A DNA stretch of 64,000 bases from NCBI GenBank assembly GCA_013396995.1, contig VWZP01009170.1:124001-188000 (forward strand), read 5' to 3'. This stretch comes from Dicaeum eximium. Its lineage: Eukaryota > Chordata > Aves > Passeriformes > Dicaeidae. Positions within the stretch are counted from its first letter, which is position 1, and each line of letters begins with the position of its first letter. The translations under genes were made by a program, and so were the position numbers. The notes beneath the pieces are model-generated. The model did not search any database. It was given only the letters and a program-made list of their open reading frames with translations, and had not been told where the DNA came from. Shown here piece after piece: positions 14,429-27,684 of this stretch.

Positions 14429-14827
14429 AAGTTGACATTCCATGACATTTTGGGGCTGAGTAATTACAGAGGAGGAGAAAAGAAACGGGAAAAATGCAGA
14501 CTTTATTGTTGGATTTTTGTCCCTACTCTCAAGGGCCAGCAGCCCCTTCTGGACCTCCTGGTTTTGGTGAACAATGTGTTGATTAGCAGAAGACTCCAGA
14601 CTCATTGTTTTGGGGCAGGAAGCAGGATAGGATGACTCCCCAGCCTGCCCCAGTGCAAATGTAACCCCAGGCTGAGTCTGCTGGGCCCTCCCTGGGTCAC
14701 TCTGGGTGTGAAATGCAGTATTTTGCATCTGTAACTGCTTGCAAATCCTTGATGTGCTTCATGTACACTCTGATTTAACCCAACACAAACAGAGAGATGT
14801 GGGAGGGAGCTGCCAGCTGCAAAGGAA

Positions 14828-14851
14828 GGGGGGGATTTGAGGGGTTGGGGG
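14828..14851 (+). other. Second G-quadruplex-type motif
   Basis: A run of seven G, six bases, four G, two bases, then five G. Splitting the first run gives the four G-tracts needed for a G-quadruplex. It lies 400 bases from the poly-G run and 300 bases before the GAA tract, so 14.4-15.4 kb is rich in sequence prone to non-B structure. Confidence 0.5.
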
Positions 14852-15133
14852 CACTGGTGGCAGCCAAGCTAAAGAGCAAATCTGCATTTTCCCCTGCCCT
14901 GACATGCAACCCTTTCTGAACCCTGCCTCCAGAGGATGACTTTTGCTTCATCACAGACAGTGCAAGAAGGCTTCAACTAGAAAAAATGAATAGGGGAAAT
15001 GCCAGTCAAGTTTGTGCATTATTAGGGATGAACTAGAAGATGCTCTAAAGTAAAACCACCTCAGATAATAGAATTTGGCAGGGTTCAACTAAGGGTATGG
15101 GGAAGTGTGGAAGCCCAGACAGACTCAGTAAAA

Positions 15134-15186
15134 CATAATAATGATAATAATGATAATAATGATAATAATGATAATGATAATAATAT
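15134..15186 (+). repeat. ATAATAATG (9-bp period) microsatellite
   Basis: About five copies of a 9-bp unit, ATAATAATG, with one 6-bp unit near the end. It runs directly into the GAA tract. The compound array explains the lysine- and serine-rich open frames read across it on both strands, which are not genes. Confidence 0.95.
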
Positions 15187-15391
15187 GAAGAAGAAGAAGA
15201 GGAAGAAGAAGAAGAAGAGAAAGAAGAAGAAGAGGAAGAAGAAGAGGAAGAAGAAGACAAAGAAGAGGAAGAAGACGAAGAAGAAGAAGAAGAAGAGGAA
15301 GAAGAAGAAGATGACGAAGAAGAAGAAGACGGAGAAGAAGAAGAAGAAGAAGAAGAAGAAGAAGAAGAAGAAGAAGAAGAAGAAGAAGGAG
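15187..15391 (+). repeat. Long GAA/GAG polypurine microsatellite
   Basis: A 205-bp strand of almost pure purine, mainly GAA with GAG variants. Only five pyrimidines interrupt it, at 15258, 15276, 15312, 15315 and 15330. The last 61 bases (15331-15391) are uninterrupted. Long GAA:TTC tracts are known to form triplex (H-DNA) and to change length. Read in frame it yields poly-Lys/Glu/Arg or poly-Ser, a low-complexity artefact. Confidence 0.97.
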
Positions 15392-16376
15392 TAGTAGTGA
15401 TTTTCACAGATTAGTCTGTCCTGTATTTGTAAACCAGGAGGTTTTTCTACCTAGTACAACAGTCAAACAATTCCAAGCTCACATTGCTGAAGACACTGAT
15501 CAATTGCATTCATCCAAACACTTGCAGAAATGTATTTATGGGTTTTGGTCCTGGGCTGACATCCTTCCAGGGAAGCTGCTTTCAGTTGCCAAGGAGCTGT
15601 AGCCTGGTCCTGGTAACACTAATGTGCTAAAAGTGCCCCTGGGAGGGCTCTGGGAAGCACATCCTCCCTTTTGGGGCCCAGGAGGGTTTGTCACAGCAGC
15701 CAACTCGCTCCAAGGAGGTTCCAAGTTGTAGTCCCAAAACGGGAGAAAGAGTCCAGCAGGGAAGGAAGACCCTAATTCTGCATATTAGCCAGTGTCACCC
15801 CAGGAGCAGAAAGGGAGGGTCAGCAGCTGAGATGTACCCTGTGGGATTTGGGGTCCCCTAAAGAGTGTCTTTTATGGCAGGGCACTGTGCTGGGAGAGGT
15901 GTCCCCCTGGCCTGTGGCACACAGCCCCCAAGGAATCTGGTGGCAGGAGCAGTGGCTGAACGAGTCCTGAATACAGACTGCAGAGTTTGGACTCTGAGAA
16001 ACAGCCACTGCACCCTCGACAGATTTTATATCTACTCATATTCAAGGAGCAGGTCAGGTCATCCTTGATCAGTTTTGATTGAAGTATCATTCAAGTAAAA
16101 ATTGCTTTTCATGGGTCAGGAGATACACTTCAGAATCCGACTCCCCACTTGAAATGTGAATGTCTGATTTATTTATAAGCGTCCTGGAAACTCAAGAGGT
16201 TGTGACAGAGCTAAGGGGAGAGCCCCTCAGCTGACCTCTGCCCTTGCAAAGCCATCTTAGACAAAATTGATGCTGGCTCAAGGGAGCTGTACATTAGTGA
16301 AATGTAACATCAGTTCAGATTTCATCACGTCACACCATAAAAAAGCCATTAAGTTACTTGGATAAAAAGAAAATGT

Positions 16377-16394
16377 AAAAAAAAAAAAAAAAAA
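16377..16394 (+). repeat. Poly-A run (18 A)
   Basis: Eighteen consecutive A. No retrotransposon or processed pseudogene that could own it as a tail was recognised in the sequence just upstream, so it is listed as a plain homopolymer. Confidence 0.9.
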
Positions 16395-16620
16395 GTAGCA
16401 GAAAGCTATTCAGACACAAGCCATCTGGAAGGGAGAGAACATAACACAGGTATTGTTACACAGGTTGCAACACAGGTTGCTTTGAATCTCCAAAACAGCT
16501 TCACTTTTCTATTTCTGCAGTTGTTGTCTCTGCACTTTGCTCTTTTTGGAATAGCAATTACAGCATGTCTAGTAAAAATTCATGACAGCTTAGGACTTCA
16601 CTTTAAAGGTAAAGGGTTTG

Positions 16621-16634
16621 TTTTTTTTTTTTTT
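16621..16634 (+). repeat. Poly-T run (14 T)
   Basis: Fourteen consecutive T. It lies about 230 bases after the poly-A run at 16377, in opposite sense. The DNA between shows no similarity to any element I know. Confidence 0.9.
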
Positions 16635-18698
16635 ATTGAGGAGGCAAGAAAAAGACATTAATACAACTTTAGATCTCTGCCAACTCCCAGAAGAGATCCA
16701 AGCTATTAATATAGACGTGTGCAAGACACGATACACTGGTCTGAATCTGTTGTTATCAGAAGGGCTTGCAGTGATGCCTGTAGCTGTCTAACACTCTCCA
16801 TCCCTTACCATTTATCTTGTAACAAGAAATTTCAATTCCAAATGGTTCCTGAAGGTTGTTGGGTCATTTTGGAGGAGTAAGGAGGTGGGGAAGGGCTCAG
16901 CAAGGATAGCCCAGTGGCTCACAAAAACAAAGATCCCCACTAGTGAGGGTGTATTAAAGTCAGAGAGCTGGCACTGGTCCTGGTGGGCAGTGCTGAGTAG
17001 GAAAATGCAAAAGCTTACAATGAAGCTAAAGGGGGTTTAATTGTTTTATGTTTCTCCTTCTTTATGTAATTTCAAGCCTGGACTGTTTTAACAAGCCCTG
17101 GAAGCTCTGAGCCCTTACTCTCAGCTTTATTTTTACAATTTGAAGTCACACCTGTGAAAAATCAGATGCCTTTTATATATTGAGATGTACAACTGTAAAT
17201 TCCAGGAAGAGACTAGTGGTTCTCTAAATATGAGTTTTTGGGATCCTGAACAGGCTGTAACCCTACAGACAGGGCCAGGCTAGTTTTAGTTCTTGGTACA
17301 GGGGTTTCTTCCATCAGAGGAGCTGAAAGTTGTTGAACTACGAGCTGGCTGAGTGTACCCTGTGACTTCAAGGTTGAGATGTAATTTCACATAGCCTGTG
17401 AAATGTGGTCCCTGCAGAGCAGAGCTCAGAGCAGCACTGCAGGAGGGTACAGAACAAGCAAAGACTGTATTCACATCCTCTGGAAAAATCCAGGTGAACC
17501 TGCAGGAACAGAACAGGCAAAATAAATCCCTTTTCTGGCTCCATCTCAGCAGAATTACATCAGTGTTTCATAAACTGACAGAATTCCTATTTGACCAGGG
17601 CACTGAGTCCCAGATCTCACTGCTTGCCATATCTTGCTGCTAATTGAGCAATCTCTGCTCCAGACCAAGACTGCAGAGCCTGGAAAGTCTTGGGAGCCTC
17701 TGAGAATAGCCTCAACAATTAGGAAAGTAGCAATGCTTAATTAAATTGCCTGTATAAAAATGGCAGGGAACCAAAGCCAAGATAATCCCCTCCCCAGAAA
17801 AGCAGCTTTGAGTGGGATTCCTCATTTCTAAGAGCCAGCTTAACTTTCACATTCCCCACAACAGATTGTTTTATGAAAGGAGTCTTCCCCTACCATTTAT
17901 CCATCTTTCTCATCATTCCATCTTCCCACTGTCCCAGCATTCCTGACTTTGCCTCCTCTGTCTTACTTTGGGGAGGTTTTCCATCCTATTTTCTGGCAGT
18001 GGTGCTGATTTCTGAAAATACCTACTATTTCCATGACCTCAGATAGCAAATTTCCTGGAATATGTCTCCCCATCCTTTTGAGAAGCTGCTTATGCAATTA
18101 CAGACAGCAGAGTTGCTATTTGAATGTGTGCCCTACAAACAGCACTCACATTCCACCAGCCCCCCCTTGACTGCAGCCTCACCCACAGCTCAGCAGGATT
18201 ATCTGCAGTGCCTAAATACATAGCTTTGCCAAGCCAAATTTTCCAGCTGCCCTGTGAGGGATGTAGGACTCCCAGGAACCTTCCTTTCAGAGGTGGCTGT
18301 CTTCTTTGCTGATAACAGATTTTCCAGAGCATAAACTTAGTGAGACAATTTTGACCTGAAACTGTCAGTGAAAGATCCAGTGTAACTTCTATTGGATATG
18401 TTATCAGGAACAGCAGTAATTTATTAAGGAAAGAGCCTACATCCACATGAAAGGAAGAGAAAATTACCCATATCTCTGTGAGATAAAAATCTATTCTTCT
18501 CTCCCAAGAAGGCAGGTGCAGTGACTTCATGGGGGATCGTTTTCTGCCTTCCCAAAGCTCTGCAGCTCCCCAGCTTGTGAGCCATGAGCAGGTTTACATG
18601 AAAAGGAGGGGGGGATATTGACCTTTCTTGTAATTACCATCTGCAGTTGGGCCATTTTACTATTATCCTGGATGTTACTCCACAGAGCATAGCAGGGC

Positions 18699-18737
18699 TT
18701 TTTTGTTTGTTTGTTTGTTTGTTTGTTTGTTTGTTTT
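18699..18737 (+). repeat. (TTTG)n microsatellite
   Basis: About eight tandem TTTG units after a short T-run. The short open frames rich in V, C, L and F (plus strand) or K, Q, T and N (minus strand) read through it are artefacts. Confidence 0.95.
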
Positions 18738-21396
18738 CTTTTTCTCCATTCTTTTAAAGATGCTGGTGACTGTAGCAGCATGGTAATGTGGATGGGTTTT
18801 GCTGCATGGGGTCAAAGGCCTCTCCAGGTGACATGGGAATGGGAGAAAGGCTACCTCATGCTCTCTGACCCCACTGGTGCATTTCAGCAGAGAAATGGCT
18901 GCAAGGACTGCCCATTTTCCACACGTTTTCATTTGGAGAAGATGTGGATTTCTCTGTGTTTTTTCCTCTGCCTGCCCTAACACTGGGGTATCTACGACCT
19001 GTGATCTCTGTGTCTCTCCATCACATGGTGTCTCTGTTACTTGATCTCCACATGCTTTGCAAATATTTAAGGCAGTATAGAGTAGGGAAGCTTTGTAAAA
19101 TTTCCAGGTATGTCCCAAGAAAAAAACTTCCCTCTTCCCCATGTGCTTCTGGAGTGGATCTTGCCCCTGCCTGGAGGAGTGCTGCATGTGAACTTGTTCT
19201 TTCTCAACAGGCTGAGAGCTTTCAAGTCACAGGTGGCTAAACAAGCACATTTCTCTTATCTGTATCTCAGCCAGGCTGCTTGTCACCACAGTGGAGGATC
19301 CTCATGAACCCCAGGCAGCTACAAATCCCTCTTTTGATCATCAGACATAATAGAGCTCTCCTGTGAGATGGTTTGAGAGTCAGACTCAGACCTGTCCTTC
19401 CCTGTAACAGTAAACAAGCAGCTGTAAAATCAAGGAACTGCTGCTGCAGTGACAGAGGGAATCCCAGCCCTACCTGCCTGCACCCAGAGCTCTGCTCTGT
19501 CCCACTTGGAGCTGCCAGCAGTGACAGGATCCATGTCAAACCAGCAGTGAAGGAGGCTGGAGGTGGCTCACACAGGGACGGCTTCAGAGGAGGCTCACAG
19601 CTCCTGTCCTTCAAAGGCAGAAATTCATCCAATCTCATCATTCCATTTAAAGGGAGAGAATTGTGCAAACAAGAGGCAGGGTGCCCCTTTATTTCCCCCT
19701 CCATCGCTGAAGTAGCAATTACTGCTCTCTTCAAGCTGCCAAGAGCCTGCACTGAGGGGAGCCCAGACATAAACAGGGCTGTGCAGAGGGGGAACAACGT
19801 GAAAAGGAAAGCTCTACAAGCCATTGTTTGCCTTCAAATGGGAGCAGCTCTAGTGCCTGTTGACTATGCCAATGATAATAATATTTAATTTAATATTTGT
19901 TCCTGGCTGTAAGCATTTGTATATCGGTGGACTCCTTTGGAAAGTTTATTTTAGTGGATACACCAGTGATGTGTTTCAAGCACATCTCCTCCTCTGTCAG
20001 CCAGAGGACAAACACTTTAAATGAACATGACCAGTTTCCTATTCTTTCTTTCATGGGAATTGCTATTTCCCACACATGGGGACTACTCTGTAGTCAAGTA
20101 CATATTAATTTTCTTTCTAATTTGAGACCTTGCTGAGGTGCAGGAAGGGGAATTCTTTTCCCTAGCTGAAAAGATCCTCATCAGATTCCATGAGTGGCAC
20201 AAAGCATCATGTAAGAGACCTGAGGGATCCAGAGGGAAGGGCAGCACAGATAATAAAGTGCCTGTGTGAATTTTGTCGTGAGGACAAAACTCAGGGATGT
20301 AAGACACAAAGCCAATGTGAAGAAGAAGACCAGGACCCCTGCACACAGAGAATACAGCAGCAACTCGGTGCTGTCATCTGCTTAACACAGTTTTATTTGA
20401 CAAAAAGAGCTGGGATTTGTGAACAAAGTGCTGCATGTGCTCTTTGCTGTTGAGAGTGTCAGCACACTGCACAACCCCGTGGCAGATGACCCCTCTGGGG
20501 CTGCTGGAGCTTGGTGATTTGCCTCCTAAATGCTGTGAAAACAAAATCCAGCAGTTCACCATCCGGATTCACAGGAATCAAAGTTGTGGTCTATAAACTA
20601 CAAGTAAGTGCTCAAGGTCTGCTGGATTTGATTTATGGCTTATAAATGTGATTCTGCTGACCTAAATACTACTTATTTGTAGCCTGCCTTCCATGAGAAG
20701 GGTTAGAAATAAGAAGCCAAGTTTGCTCCTGCTTTTTTGAGAGAGTCAGCTAAAAGGGGCACACACTGCTCTCCAGTTAAGAGAAGCCCTTTTCCTCCTG
20801 CCTCCCTGATGCTTGGAGAAAAGGCAGGAAAAGCCACTGTCCCAGGAGAATCACCCATTGCTCAGGCCCTTCCTGCCTCAGGGGTAGGAGAGAATAGAGC
20901 AGCTGCAAATTGTCCCCCCCTGTGGGACCCTGTGACTGATTTTGAAGGAACACCCCTAAAACCTGTGCCCCACTTTTAACCACAGCCTGCTGGCCTCCAG
21001 CTACACTAAATAAATACATAAATAGCTCTGTCCTGCACAATTGTAGTCAAATCCTGAGACTGATTTGGGCAAACCAGCGGGATTTGAGATTTCTGTCAAA
21101 AGAAGGATGCTTATCTGTTCTCTGTGCTTCTCAAGTGCTGGTGCCTGAAAGGTCTGAGGAGGATTTTGTATTTATTGCTTTATTGCTGAATCAGGCTGCT
21201 GGAAATTATCCTCCAACCTGCAGAGCCATGGCTTTCACAGGCTCCTGAGCAAGCTGGATTCCTCTGCACAGTGAAGGTGCAGCTCTTCCCTAGGCCACAA
21301 CTTTTTTTGAGCTCAAATTCATTTCAGGAAGGTCTGAATCAATTATCATTACTTCGGAAGAAATAAGCACAGGCTTATTTCAAAATGCTTTTACCT

Positions 21397-21436
21397 AAAA
21401 AAAAAAACAAAACAAAAAACAAACAAACAAACAAAC
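21397..21436 (+). repeat. A-rich to (AAAC)n microsatellite
   Basis: An A-run that grades into AAAC units. It is the complement type of the (TTTG)n tract at 18.7 kb. No adjacent element that it could terminate is recognised. Confidence 0.93.
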
Positions 21437-24400
21437 CCCCAACAGCAACAACAAACCACCAACATAGCAAAGAAGTGGTTTGCTGGTTAATCTGTCTGTG
21501 TGACCTGGGGGTTATGCCTAATACCCTCATTACAATTTTCCCTGGTATCTGTTTAAATTTGGAAGGAGGACCCTGTTTAGCACCATCCAAATGGCAGTGC
21601 CCTTCAGCTGGATAGGAGCTGTGAAATGTAAAAGTTGCACAGGAGCCACCAACACACTGAGCTGCACAAAGTGGGCAGAGCCAGAGCAGGCAGGTAAAAT
21701 GCAGCATGTCTGTACAGGTGATGCAGAGGGGAAAGTGATCTATGAAGAAGGGCTGTATATAAAAGTTGCTGATGCATAGCTAATGCTTTGTTTGGGGAAA
21801 TGTGGGGCTGGCAGCCTCTGCTGCTCTCCTTGGGTGATCTGCCTGCAGGCAGTGAAGCAGAACTGGATTTGGCCAGGAACAGAAGGCTGTGTATGCAGGC
21901 AAAACCACCAGGTGCCCAAAAAATGCTTAGTGTAAGAGGGTCTGGTGACTGAATACCAAGTCAGATATTGTTAAAAGCAAAATTACTAAAGTGGGGAACT
22001 GAATACACCAGGTTTTTTTTTCCCCCTGGGTGCAGCACAATTAGTGAAAATATAGCTGATGAGTGCCTTTTCTGTCATTATTAGTGGTGTTCTTCCTTTT
22101 ATCTATGGATGAGATCTCTGTATTTCACCCTAACAACTTCCCAGGGCATTGATCTGCTGCTCTTAAGCCAGTCCTTACTACAATTAAGTCTGCACAGTGA
22201 ATCTGTGTGGCTGCAAGTGCCAAACACTGAGGAGCTTTTAGCTGACCCAGTCTATCAAACTGTAGTATTCACCTATTTGAGAAGAGAGACTCAGGAAATG
22301 GCAAAGAAAAAGGTGTCTGTAAGCAGAAGAGAAATAGCAAAAAAGGAAGAATTGTGTAATGGCCATAATGGGATACCCACACCCTTACCCAGGTCGTTGT
22401 TTGCCAACAATTCCCCCATCACCTGTACTCACCAGGCTCCTCTGTTAATAGGTTCTGTCTTCTCATGAGTCACAGCCACCCAATTACATCCAGGAATGGG
22501 ACTTACATCCCACTCTTCTCATCACTGTTTCTTCCTTAGTAGCTGCCACTGCTGCTGCCTTCTGTGGTTTCCCCTGCACATTCAATAAAGAGCTCCAACA
22601 CTTTCACCAGGGCTATGAAGATTAGCAGACACTGGAAATTAGGTATTTCAGCAGCTGCCTCTCTTGTGGATCCACTCCTAAATGTATCCATGGGCAATCT
22701 TTCATATTAAATGTACAGGAAGCCTTAGCCAGTCTTCAGCCTAATGCAAGGGAAACTGCAAGACTGATTTCATGATGAAAAGAAAAAAGAAAAGGCAAGG
22801 CAAGGTCCCCTTGAGCAACAGAATCAATGATATTTATACTGATCAATATCTAATGTGACTTGTCAGCAGTGGAAATCTATCCTCAGTCAGGACTCTGGTG
22901 GTTTGTGGGCAAATCTTTCCTGGCTCTTCTTTCTTTCCTGGGTCATCACTACTGGAAGGAGAGCACATGCCAGTTGCAAGCATGTGGGAAAACATAATAC
23001 ACAGATAAAAATACAGCAGCCTTTAGGTTAGAAGCTCAAGTTGCTCTGTCACCTAAAATTACAATAATATAAAATTTATGTCAAAAAAATGTCACACTGT
23101 CAAAATAAAAACCTAAAGGCTTTATTGTTTCTGTTGAAATTCCCCTTTGAGCAAATGGAAGAAGAAAATAAATTATTTTTTTCTTGTTACCATCACAATG
23201 TGTTATTTTAGCTAAGAACAAAGATTTTGGATATTTTTAACATTTGTTTGATGGAAAATTTCTTTTGGGCCGTGCTGGGGCAACACCCCAGTGGTGTGTG
23301 TGGAAATGTTGGAGGTGGTCCTACCCTGGGGCACATCTACAAAGAGAACAGCTGTGTCAGTGAAGCAGCCTTTCCTTCACACCTGCATTTAGTATTTACC
23401 ACAGTGAAGGTCATGGCAGCCCTGGCCCGTTTTAACTGATTATTTTGTTACTATCTGGGTTAAACTGAAATAGGACACAGCTCATTCCAAGGAAACCTCC
23501 CCATGGAGATACCTACTGCAGTAATGAGATGAGAACTCGAGCTAATTGTGTTGTTTTGCTTCCAGAGCATGTGTAGGCAGGTCTCATTCTTAGCAAGTAT
23601 TTCTACACGTTAAAAAAAGCAAACAAAATTTAGGGATTGATCCTTCTTCCATAGAAACTAGGATCTGTTTTGTAACGGGTTTAAATTTAGAAAGACAAGT
23701 TAAATAACAATTCTCTGCTAGTTTTAGAGAGGAGATAGAGAACCTAAGAGGATCTTTAAGTCTCTGAATTTTATGTCTGTATCTCTTCTGTTGTGGGTTG
23801 CAGCTGTTTCTGTAATATCCTTCTATAAGCTTACAAGAACATGCTCCATTTGCAGTGGTAATGAACTAATTAAGAAACTAAAATCAGCCAGCTTTCTTTT
23901 AAAATAAATCAATTTAATTTAAATTTTTAAAGTATACTACCACTCTCCAGATATTGAAATTGCACTCTTTTGTGTTCTTAATATGTTTCAACAAGATCAA
24001 GTAGCAGCAACAAAATATTCCATTTCCATGGAAATCAGTGTAGTTTTCTTTGCCTCTAATCAGACCACTTTGCTGAAAACTAAACTGTTTATTTTTAACC
24101 TCTCAGAAGATGAAAGCTTGGCATGCCTTTTATGTCAGGAGTATAGCTGCTCTTCTCTGCTTCATTAGGTCTTTTGGCTTCAGCCTCACCTGTGACTGAG
24201 AGCTGGGCAGTGGGAGGGATGTGCAGAAGATGCTGATGCCTCTGCCCTCCTTCCTTTGCTCTGCTGGCAGCTTCCAGCCCAGTGCAGTGGGAAGCAGCAT
24301 TAAAAAAGGGAGCCCTGCACAGGATCTGTCTGGCTGCAGGCTGGCTCAGGGAGAAGCATCAGGATCTGGAGGGGGAAAGTGCAGGAGATGCTCAAAGAAC

Positions 24401-24991
24401 TGGGATATCTCATGCATGTGCATGAAATAAAATTGGCTGTCTTATCATTAGTCCCAAAAGCAAAGGATGAGTCAGGACACAGGTGGGACACAGGGGAGCC
24501 CATGTGACACTTTCCAATCTTTTCCAGAGGTTGCAGCAGCTCCTCCAGCAGCTCCCTGCACAGCTCAGTGTAAAAGGCAGATTTGTAGCAATTGCCACTG
24601 CACATGCAGCAGAAACAGAGGAACAGGCGGGTGCCTGGAGCCGAACCTGCTGTCCCAGAGTCTGGTCTGAGTCAGGCCATGGTGCTTGCACACCCTGGTG
24701 AGGAAGGGTCAGAGGCTCTGCAACCTCCTCTGCAGGTGCCACCCACTTCTGGCCTCACAATCAGCTCTGATCAGGGAGATTCCTGTGTGTCCTCCCTGGC
24801 TCTGGGAGAAAAACAGCATCAACAGCAAAGTACATTTCAAGAGTGCACACTCCAGCATGGTGAAAGCTCTCGTTGTACCATACTTATAGGTAGGTCACTT
24901 GTTTTTATTTTTTCCCAAAAACAAGCTGCTGACTTAGAGCTTTGCACTAAATCAGAAGCTGTTACAGTAAATTGCCTTGGGTGGGTTTGTT

Positions 24992-24993
<2 letters not shown>

Positions 24994-25030
<37 letters not shown>

Positions 25031-25048
25031 TTTGTTTTTTTTTTTTTT
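24994..25048 (+). repeat. Long poly-T tract with G interruptions
   Basis: Thirty-six T (24994-25029), a G, three T, a G, then 14 T. This is the longest homopolymer in the window and its length is unlikely to be exact. It creates poly-Phe and poly-Lys open frames that are not genes. Confidence 0.95.
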
Positions 25049-27684
25049 GAGAAATCCAGCTGTTGTAACCAAGCTGATATTTATTTGCACTGATTGAAGA
25101 GCACAGGGCAGCAGATCCTATCAATGTGTGTTGTGAGAGGTCCAGCTCAGTATTTGGATGTGAAGATGCTTTTTCAGTTTAGAGATAATTACATTTAGGG
25201 TTGCCATCTCCTCTATGCAGACTCAGCACTGCACCAAGGCACTTTTGTGGTGACTAATGTAGGAAGGAGCTAATGCAGAAAACAGAATTCAGGTGTGGAA
25301 AGGAGCCCTCAGGTTAGAGGAACACCCAGAGGGAAGTGACTGGCAGGTGATGGCATAAATGGGGTGTAGGGCAAGGGGGCAGGAGGGCAGGAAAGTTAAC
25401 AGGAATTTCTGGTGACCATCCCATTCCTGTCTGTGCTGCCCACCAAGGTCTCCTCCTTGTCACAGGTGTATTATCTCGTGCCTGTGAGTAAGGCAGCAGT
25501 GCCTGGTTCCATGTGTTGGGGAGGTAGTTCTGCTGTTTCAGGTTTCTTGGCAGCATTCTGAAGTTGGTCGTGTTTGCCACCTTTTCCAAGTTGAGCCTCT
25601 GATCTTCCCTGCCAACAAAATATGCCCTGTGGATCTCACCAAGATCACGTGTATTGATCTGGTAAGACTGATTTATTGGTTTGGGTTTTTTCTTTCTTGA
25701 CCTCAATAGAGTTTAACTTATTGATGTATCTGTTTGGCCTTGGTTTTGTTGAAGGCTGTGTACCTGAGCACATTTAAAAACAGCTGTAGTGCTTTTGCTT
25801 TCCTTGTCTCAGGTTCTCATTGGCCTGACAGTGCCAAAGCCATCACAGGGCTCGGGGACAACTTGGGCCAGAACCTTCAAGGGCAGGAACAGAAAATCAG
25901 CTCATCAACACAAAGGCCTGTGCAGACCCCCCTAAGTACCCTCTGGCTTGCACAGCAGAGATGCAGAGATGTTATTTACCTCTGCTGATGACACACAGGA
26001 GGGAGCAATCTCCTGCTCCTTCTTTAATAGCTCAATGCTTCTGCACAAGCAGCAGCAACCAGCAGTAAAATTGTCTTCCTGCCAGGGAGGTCAGTAGCTG
26101 CAGCTCCTAATTCACAGGGGAAAGTGTGCAGGAAAATACCATTTTTGTGAGGTCACTCTTCACCCTGGAAGTGGCATTGAACTGCTTGCATGGGGTCTCT
26201 GCCAGGTGGGGAGGGAGAGAGGCCCTCTTATGATGGCAAAAATGTACTCCAGCCTTTTCATCAAGTATTTGAGTAATGCCAGAGTTGAGCTGGGGAGACA
26301 GCAGGAGGATAATCAGAATGACCTGATATGAAACAACCTCCTCTGTTTTACTTGGGGTTTTTTTGTTAGCATTCAGATAAGACTTTAATTAAGGTTTTCA
26401 TTTGTTACCTATTGATCTTTGATATTTACTCATGGTCCTTTTTTTTTTGATTGATTTGATCTTGCTAGATAGGAATTAAATACACAATTAGTCTTAAGTT
26501 AGCTGAAACTGAATAGTTCAGTTAATGAGTTATTTGCTGACAATACTAATTGCTCAGGTTGCTGATAGGCTCCAGGAACCACCATAAGAGAAACTGATAT
26601 ATTATAACAGGTGTCTGAAGCTGGCAGATGGTTAGGGAGAATAAGCAGATAAGCAGGTTCAGGGAATTCCAGAAAAAGTTAACCTTTTTCCCTTCTGGGC
26701 CGCGCAGGCCTCGCCTGAGGCATCATTGCTGGAAAAATGAGGCCATTGTAGGATTTGTTGGCTCAGCACAGCATTTGTTTAGTGCCAGCCACAAAAGATA
26801 GGTGTGTGAGCATGTGCAGCCTGCAGTGTTCAATTGCCTCTGAGCCAGGGCTCTGGTGCCCATGTGGGGAAGCACTTCCCAGATGTGTTCAGTGGTGTCA
26901 TTCCTGATATTCAGCACGGGGGGATGGAGCAGGACTGCAGGACATGGCTGTGTGTGCGAGGAAAGGGCCAGCAGAGCACAGCTTTGCTTCTCATGTTATC
27001 CTCAGGCAAAACATCTCCTGGGAACATCATTTCTGGTGACTCCATTCTGTGGAGCAACAGCAAAGTAAGCACCTACGTGCCTGCCAGAAGGTGCAAGTCA
27101 GCCAGGACCAGGAAGAAAAAGGGGTGAAGGGATGTGTGTGTATGAGAAGGAGACAAAAGTTTCAGTTGTTTCAATGCCAGGTGATTTCTTTTTTTAAAAA
27201 AATCACTTCTCTTTTTCCTGCCTGTTTTCCCTAGAGAGAGTTCTTTTCTTCACCAGTTTTCCTTTCACAGGCCCACTTTTTTTTTTTTTATTTTGGCCCA
27301 GCAAGAAGAGGAAGAAAAGAAAGAAAAGAGGAAATGAAGGAGAAAGGGATAAGTGCAACCTCAAAAAACATTTAATTTCTTTATCACTACCTAAAAACCA
27401 GAAAATGGTTTTAAAGTAACTTTTATGATACAGAAGTCATTCAAAGTAATTTTTAAAAAATGCCTACCAGGTCAAGCACTTGTTTCTGTGTCTGTCATGT
27501 GAGTGAATGAGTAACAACAGGATGGTAAAAATTGGCTGACTTCATAAAAAAAAAAAAAATTGGTCACATCATTTTTTGCTTCTGTACAGCTTATTGCTTC
27601 CTCATTATGCTGCTGAACACCAGCTCTATTGGTGCCTTGTGCACTTTGGGTTTAGGAGTATGTTGCTACATTAGAGGGGTTTAG

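Larger units (their letters stand above)
1..15133. other. Non-coding single-copy stretch, transposon-poor
   Basis: I see no supported gene and no recognisable CR1, LTR or DNA transposon here. Open frames are short or lie in locally GC-richer patches (about 12.6-13.1 kb) and encode nothing I recognise. The DNA is mostly AT-rich with short homopolymers. Individual items listed separately are a G4 motif (3.3 kb), an X-box-like word (5.0 kb) and G-runs (14.4 and 14.8 kb). Intron, intergenic DNA or an unannotated lncRNA are all possible. Confidence 0.7.
15392..27684. other. Non-coding single-copy stretch
   Basis: No gene or transposon recognised. The contents are homopolymer and tetranucleotide tracts (16.4, 16.6, 18.7, 21.4 and 25.0 kb, listed separately) and purine-rich patches such as 27301-27352. 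Overlapping open frames on opposite strands near 19.3-19.9 kb have no recognisable protein features and lie in a GC-richer patch. An AP-2-like word GCCTGAGGC is at 26713-26721, within a tiny CpG-containing patch. Confidence 0.65.

Noticed and set aside
15045..15407. Poly-serine and poly-lysine/glutamate open frames
   Set aside because: These are translations of the GAA/TTC microsatellite.
19267..19888. Overlapping antisense open frames of 185 and 171 codons
   Set aside because: Mirror-image open frames in a stop-poor patch; neither has recognisable domains.
21837..21854. 14-bp palindrome CTGCCTGCAGGCAG
   Set aside because: Several perfect 14-bp palindromes are expected by chance in this length.
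24592..25050. 152-codon open frame ending in poly-Phe
   Set aside because: It runs into the poly-T tract and has no recognisable domain.
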